Shown piece by piece: positions 6,096 through 8,421 of a DNA stretch of 8,421 nt. The stretch lies in contig PMMV01000006.1 in NCBI GenBank assembly GCA_003162115.1, forward strand, positions 1 to 8,421, written 5' to 3'. Below the pieces are notes generated by a model. The model worked only from the letters and a program-made list of their open reading frames with translations, ran no database searches and was not told the origin of the DNA. Position numbers and translations under genes: made by a program. Positions within the stretch are counted from its first letter, which is position 1; each line of letters opens with the position of its first letter. This DNA comes from Methanobacterium sp. (GTDB lineage Archaea; Methanobacteriota; Methanobacteria; Methanobacteriales; Methanobacteriaceae).

Positions 6096-7453
6096 TCTGA
6101 TACCTCAAACTCTCTCTCAAGTATTATAGCTTTTGCAGGACATGCATTTGAACATGCACCACAATAAGTACACTTTGAATCGTCCACAACTATTTTACCT
6201 TCTGAATCTTCTTTAATGGCTTCCTCAGGACATATTTTTGTACATAGTTTACAGTTCATGCACAATTTGTCTTGGACAAAACTGAAACCTTCTTTAATAG
6301 ACTTTTTAGTAGTGGCTGTTCTTGGTATGGCATCCATTGGACAGTGAATTGCACATTTTTCACAAAGTATGCATTTTTCAAGATCTACATCTATTGAACC
6401 TCTTCTAAGGGTAATCACCCCTTTAGGACAGATTTCTGAACATATACCACAGGATATGCAGTCTTCTGTGACGCTTCCATCCCATTCGATTGTTTTTAAT
6501 GTTCTTGCCTTATTAATGTCGCATGATTGTACACATTTTCCACATGACACACAGAAACCTTTAATACGACGTTCTGGATCATCAGAAAGTCTTATGGTAC
6601 CTACAGGGCATACATCGAGGCAGTCCATGGTTGTACAATCTTCACATAGTGTTGGATCGTATCGAAGTTTTCCATCGATTACACGCAGTGCTCCGTGATT
6701 ACATGCCTCTGCACAGAGGCCACAGTTGAGGCAGGATACAATTGATCCAGTAATCTCCTCCCCTTCTTCGGGTTTCCTTATTTTAACCTTGAAATCTTCT
6801 GTGTACATTGCATTGTTAGGACATTCTGATACACATTTAAGACAGAGAGTACATTTTTCTTCATCTATAACTCCCTCTTTTATTGCCCCTACTGGACAGA
6901 CATCTTCACAAATACGACATTCTGTACATTTGCCTTCTGAGTCTGTATCAACCATTATAGCACCGGTTGGACAGTAATATTCACATCTTCCACAAATGGT
7001 GCATTCTTCAGGATCTGTGCATATGTTGATCCTTGTAACATTTTTCTCTTCCTTTTGAACCCTTGAACCAGGCTGAATTGTTAGGTTAAGTGACTCGAGG
7101 AACTTCAGTTGTCTATCTTCTATGACATCCTGTGCATCAGCCCTTGCATTAATTGGGCAGGCGTCAACGCATATTCCACACCTAGCACATATGCCCATTA
7201 CCACTCCATCCTCAATTTTTATGTTGTTGACTGGACAGGTCATTTCACAAACACCGCAAGCATTGCATTTAGCTCTGTCTACAACAAAACCACCGTATTT
7301 ATTCTTGACAATGGCACTGTTGGGACAGGCCTCCGCACATGTACCGCAGGTGATGCAGCTGAATGCCTTACCCTCAATGATTCTTATTGCCTGTGTTGGA
7401 CATTCTTCAACGCACTTTCCAATGCCTTCACATTTCTTAGTTGACAGGAACAT
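6092..7453 (-). CDS. ehbK: Polyferredoxin of energy-converting hydrogenase B, 14 cluster motifs (EhbK)
   Basis: A 453-residue polyferredoxin, built almost entirely of repeated cysteine motifs. I count 14 motifs with first cysteines at 8, 33, 63, 89, 151, 176, 201, 241, 270, 301, 332, 361, 398 and 428. Twelve are regular CX2CX2CX3C. The first reads C8-x5-C14-x3-C18, with Ile11 where the second cysteine is expected. The ninth reads C270-x2-C273-x4-C278-x3-C282. Motifs 8 and 10 end in CN and CD instead of CP. Motifs 1-4 form an N-terminal group, followed by a charged linker (101-144) without clusters except an extra C145 at its end, and then ten more motifs. Fourteen agrees with what I recall for the Methanothermobacter EhbK. 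It probably acts as a soluble electron wire between the hydrogenase module and ferredoxin-dependent enzymes. It starts at the ATG at 7453, after AAGGT, 65 bases past ehbJ, and overlaps ehbL by four bases. Confidence 0.92.
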   Translation of the reverse strand: MFLSTKKCEGIGKCVEECPTQAIRIIEGKAFSCITCGTCAEACPNSAIVKNKYGGFVVDRAKCNACGVCEMTCPVNNIKIEDGVVMGICARCGICVDACPINARADAQDVIEDRQLKFLESLNLTIQPGSRVQKEEKNVTRINICTDPEECTICGRCEYYCPTGAIMVDTDSEGKCTECRICEDVCPVGAIKEGVIDEEKCTLCLKCVSECPNNAMYTEDFKVKIRKPEEGEEITGSIVSCLNCGLCAEACNHGALRVIDGKLRYDPTLCEDCTTMDCLDVCPVGTIRLSDDPERRIKGFCVSCGKCVQSCDINKARTLKTIEWDGSVTEDCISCGICSEICPKGVITLRRGSIDVDLEKCILCEKCAIHCPMDAIPRTATTKKSIKEGFSFVQDKLCMNCKLCTKICPEEAIKEDSEGKIVVDDSKCTYCGACSNACPAKAIILEREFEVSE

Positions 7454-7518
7454 GACCTTTACCTTCTAAATTTTAATGATGTTTTATATGATTTATTCTT
7501 GATAATAATCATTTTAAT

Positions 7519-7767
7519 TTATCCTCTTCCAAATGTAAGTTTTCCAATTACAATTCCTGCAAATGCTGATATCAAACCATTGGCAAATACAGAATCAGTA
7601 TACCAAGGGAATGGACCCTGCTGATAGGCTATGAATATTATGACTATTGCCAGCAAAACGTATACCGATGCAGGAAATTTTAAATTACTTCCAATGTTGG
7701 GTTTAATTCTAGTCCCAATTATGAATCCTATTATAAATCCTACAATTACAGGGCCAATGTAAACCAT
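7519..7767 (-). CDS. ehbJ: Energy-converting hydrogenase B subunit J, small membrane protein (EhbJ)
   Basis: An 82-residue hydrophobic protein assigned as EhbJ mainly by its position between the MnhB-like ehbI and the polyferredoxin ehbK. Three hydrophobic segments are visible: about residues 4-18, 31-50 and 59-77, the first rich in glycine and isoleucine (GFIIGFIIG). A short polar loop holds QQGPFPWYTDS around 49-59. No metal ligands or known catalytic motif can be seen; it is presumably a structural part of the membrane arm. Its ATG lies one base after the ehbI stop (TAAGATG), and GGAGAG inside the end of ehbI is a suitable ribosome binding site, so the pair is probably translated together. 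Confidence 0.82.
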   Translation of the reverse strand: MVYIGPVIVGFIIGFIIGTRIKPNIGSNLKFPASVYVLLAIVIIFIAYQQGPFPWYTDSVFANGLISAFAGIVIGKLTFGRG

Positions 7768-7768
7768 C

Positions 7769-8242
7769 TTATTTACTCTCCATATCCTTCATTAGCTTTT
7801 CACTTTCTAAGAATGTTATTACAACGGCACTTAATCCTACTAAAACTTTCAGACCGACCACAAAGTTAAGGTATGGGATTATACCTGCATGTAGTGGATC
7901 GGGGTAGTCAAATATATTCACAATGTTTGGCGGGACAATATGATAAAGGTCCACACCTAGATTGTACATGAAAAATCCTGTTGTAAACAGTCCTGCAAGT
8001 CCCAGAAATACATATCCAAGTGCCCCTATACTTTCAATAGAAGCCATGAAATTGTCTGTAAACTTTATTGGACTATCATCCAGTCCGTAAACAACGAGAC
8101 AGAATATTATTCCAGAGGCCATGATTGCCCCTCCCTGAAATCCTCCTCCCGGTGTTATGTGACCTCCGAGTATTGTGAGAGCACCATAACAAATTAATAT
8201 GACAGATGCAGGGAATGCAATTATTTTGAGTATTGTACTCAT
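7769..8242 (-). CDS. ehbI: Energy-converting hydrogenase B subunit I, MnhB/MrpB-like membrane subunit (EhbI)
   Basis: A 157-residue membrane protein with the MnhB domain, shared with Na+/H+ antiporters of the Mrp type and with the Mbh hydrogenases. The family signature [13 protein letters not shown] is at 26-38, followed by a membrane helix. Four hydrophobic segments are visible, about residues 5-26, 36-54, 68-95 and 119-143; the loop between the third and fourth ([17 protein letters not shown]) also resembles family members. It probably forms part of the ion-translocating membrane arm that couples H2-dependent ferredoxin reduction to Na+ or H+ flow; which ion is used cannot be told. The start codon overlaps the ehbH stop by one base (TAATG) and has the strongest ribosome binding site in the window. 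Confidence 0.88.
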   Translation of the reverse strand: MSTILKIIAFPASVILICYGALTILGGHITPGGGFQGGAIMASGIIFCLVVYGLDDSPIKFTDNFMASIESIGALGYVFLGLAGLFTTGFFMYNLGVDLYHIVPPNIVNIFDYPDPLHAGIIPYLNFVVGLKVLVGLSAVVITFLESEKLMKDMESK

Positions 8243-8421
8243 TAATCATCACCTCCAAGATCTACTTGTCCTCTTCCAAAGACCAGAAGAGTTACAATAA
8301 CAGCTGTAACAAGTATTAAAGCTTCTCCAAGAGTATCATATCCTCTCCAATCAAATACAACATTTGTAACCATGTTAGGTGCGATATGTGGACCCACCCA
8401 GTTGTAAATGTAGCTGATACC
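8242..8421 (-). CDS. ehbH: Energy-converting hydrogenase B subunit H, MbhE/MnhB-N-like membrane subunit (EhbH), C-terminal part
   Basis: The last 59 residues of a minus-strand gene that continues beyond the right edge of the window; the frame is open from 8421 to the TAA at 8242-8244. It contains [19 protein letters not shown], which matches the N-x-VTxIxxDFRGxDTLGE signature of MbhE and MnhA/B-type antiporter subunits, followed by a hydrophobic helix [14 protein letters not shown] and a short acidic tail. The signature and its position directly ahead of ehbI support EhbH, although the N-terminal part is not visible. It would belong to the Mrp-like membrane arm together with EhbI. Confidence 0.78.
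   Translation of the reverse strand, partial: GISYIYNWVGPHIAPNMVTNVVFDWRGYDTLGEALILVTAVIVTLLVFGRGQVDLGGDD
8248..8256 (-). promoter_or_regulatory. Ribosome binding site of ehbI
   Basis: GGAGGTGAT on the minus strand, a full match to the complement of the archaeal 16S rRNA 3' end, five bases before the ehbI ATG and inside the last codons of ehbH. It marks translational coupling of the two membrane subunits. Confidence 0.75.

Noticed and set aside
6092..7453. The regularly spaced cysteine-codon repeats of ehbK as a possible DNA repeat array
   Set aside because: The repeats are diverged at DNA level and in frame; they reflect ferredoxin motifs in the protein, not a CRISPR or satellite array.
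7122..7469. Plus-strand open frame opposite the start of ehbK
   Set aside because: It is the antisense of the cysteine repeats of EhbK, with no ribosome binding site and no family resemblance.
7470..7500. TATA-like CATATAAAAC between ehbJ and ehbK on the minus strand
   Set aside because: The expected transcript start would fall at or inside the ehbK ribosome binding site, and the genes are only 65 bases apart within one operon.

Overview
The window reads as methanogen DNA, most likely from the order Methanobacteriales and of a Methanobacterium type. The main evidence is a long minus-strand run whose order and products match the second half of the ehb operon (energy-converting [NiFe]-hydrogenase B) as known from Methanothermobacter. 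It is moderately AT-rich, as in mesophilic Methanobacteriales. Genes overlap or lie close together, and several are preceded by GGAGGTGAT-type ribosome binding sites. Species cannot be fixed from the sequence alone.

Positions 1-2294, plus strand: the 3' end of an acyl-CoA synthetase of the AMP-forming (ANL) family, then a 203-residue protein of uncertain family (perhaps like the L-2-amino-thiazoline-4-carboxylate hydrolase family), then a compact GMC-type FAD oxidoreductase with an inserted CX2CX2CX3C iron-sulfur-type motif. The three genes are tightly coupled: 400 overlaps the end of the synthetase at 410, and the oxidoreductase start at 1008 overlaps the preceding stop. This suggests one transcript and a shared pathway acting on an activated carboxylic acid or lipid-like substrate. 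That pathway is not one I can name, and it is the least understood part of the window.

Positions 2295-2497: a short AT-rich convergent intergenic region holding the poly-T terminator region of the ehb transcript. No gene is visible in it.

Positions 2498-8421, minus strand, in transcription order: ehbH (C-terminal part only, cut by the window edge), ehbI, ehbJ, ehbK (polyferredoxin with 14 cluster motifs), ehbL (2x[4Fe-4S] ferredoxin subunit), ehbM (hydrogenase small subunit), ehbN (hydrogenase large subunit), ehbO (NuoH-like membrane subunit) and ehbP. Together they encode the catalytic and electron-transfer half of a membrane complex related to complex I and Mrp antiporters. In methanogens, Ehb uses the ion gradient to drive reduction of low-potential ferredoxin by H2, mainly for CO2 assimilation. 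The gene ehbQ, which follows ehbP in Methanothermobacter, is not present here: the run ends at ehbP and meets the convergent oxidoreductase gene.

Most of the window is a known system. The points worth a second look are the iron-sulfur GMC oxidoreductase and its partners, the irregular cluster motifs in EhbK, the short tail after the nickel-binding motif of EhbN, and an imperfect hairpin at the ehbO/ehbP junction.
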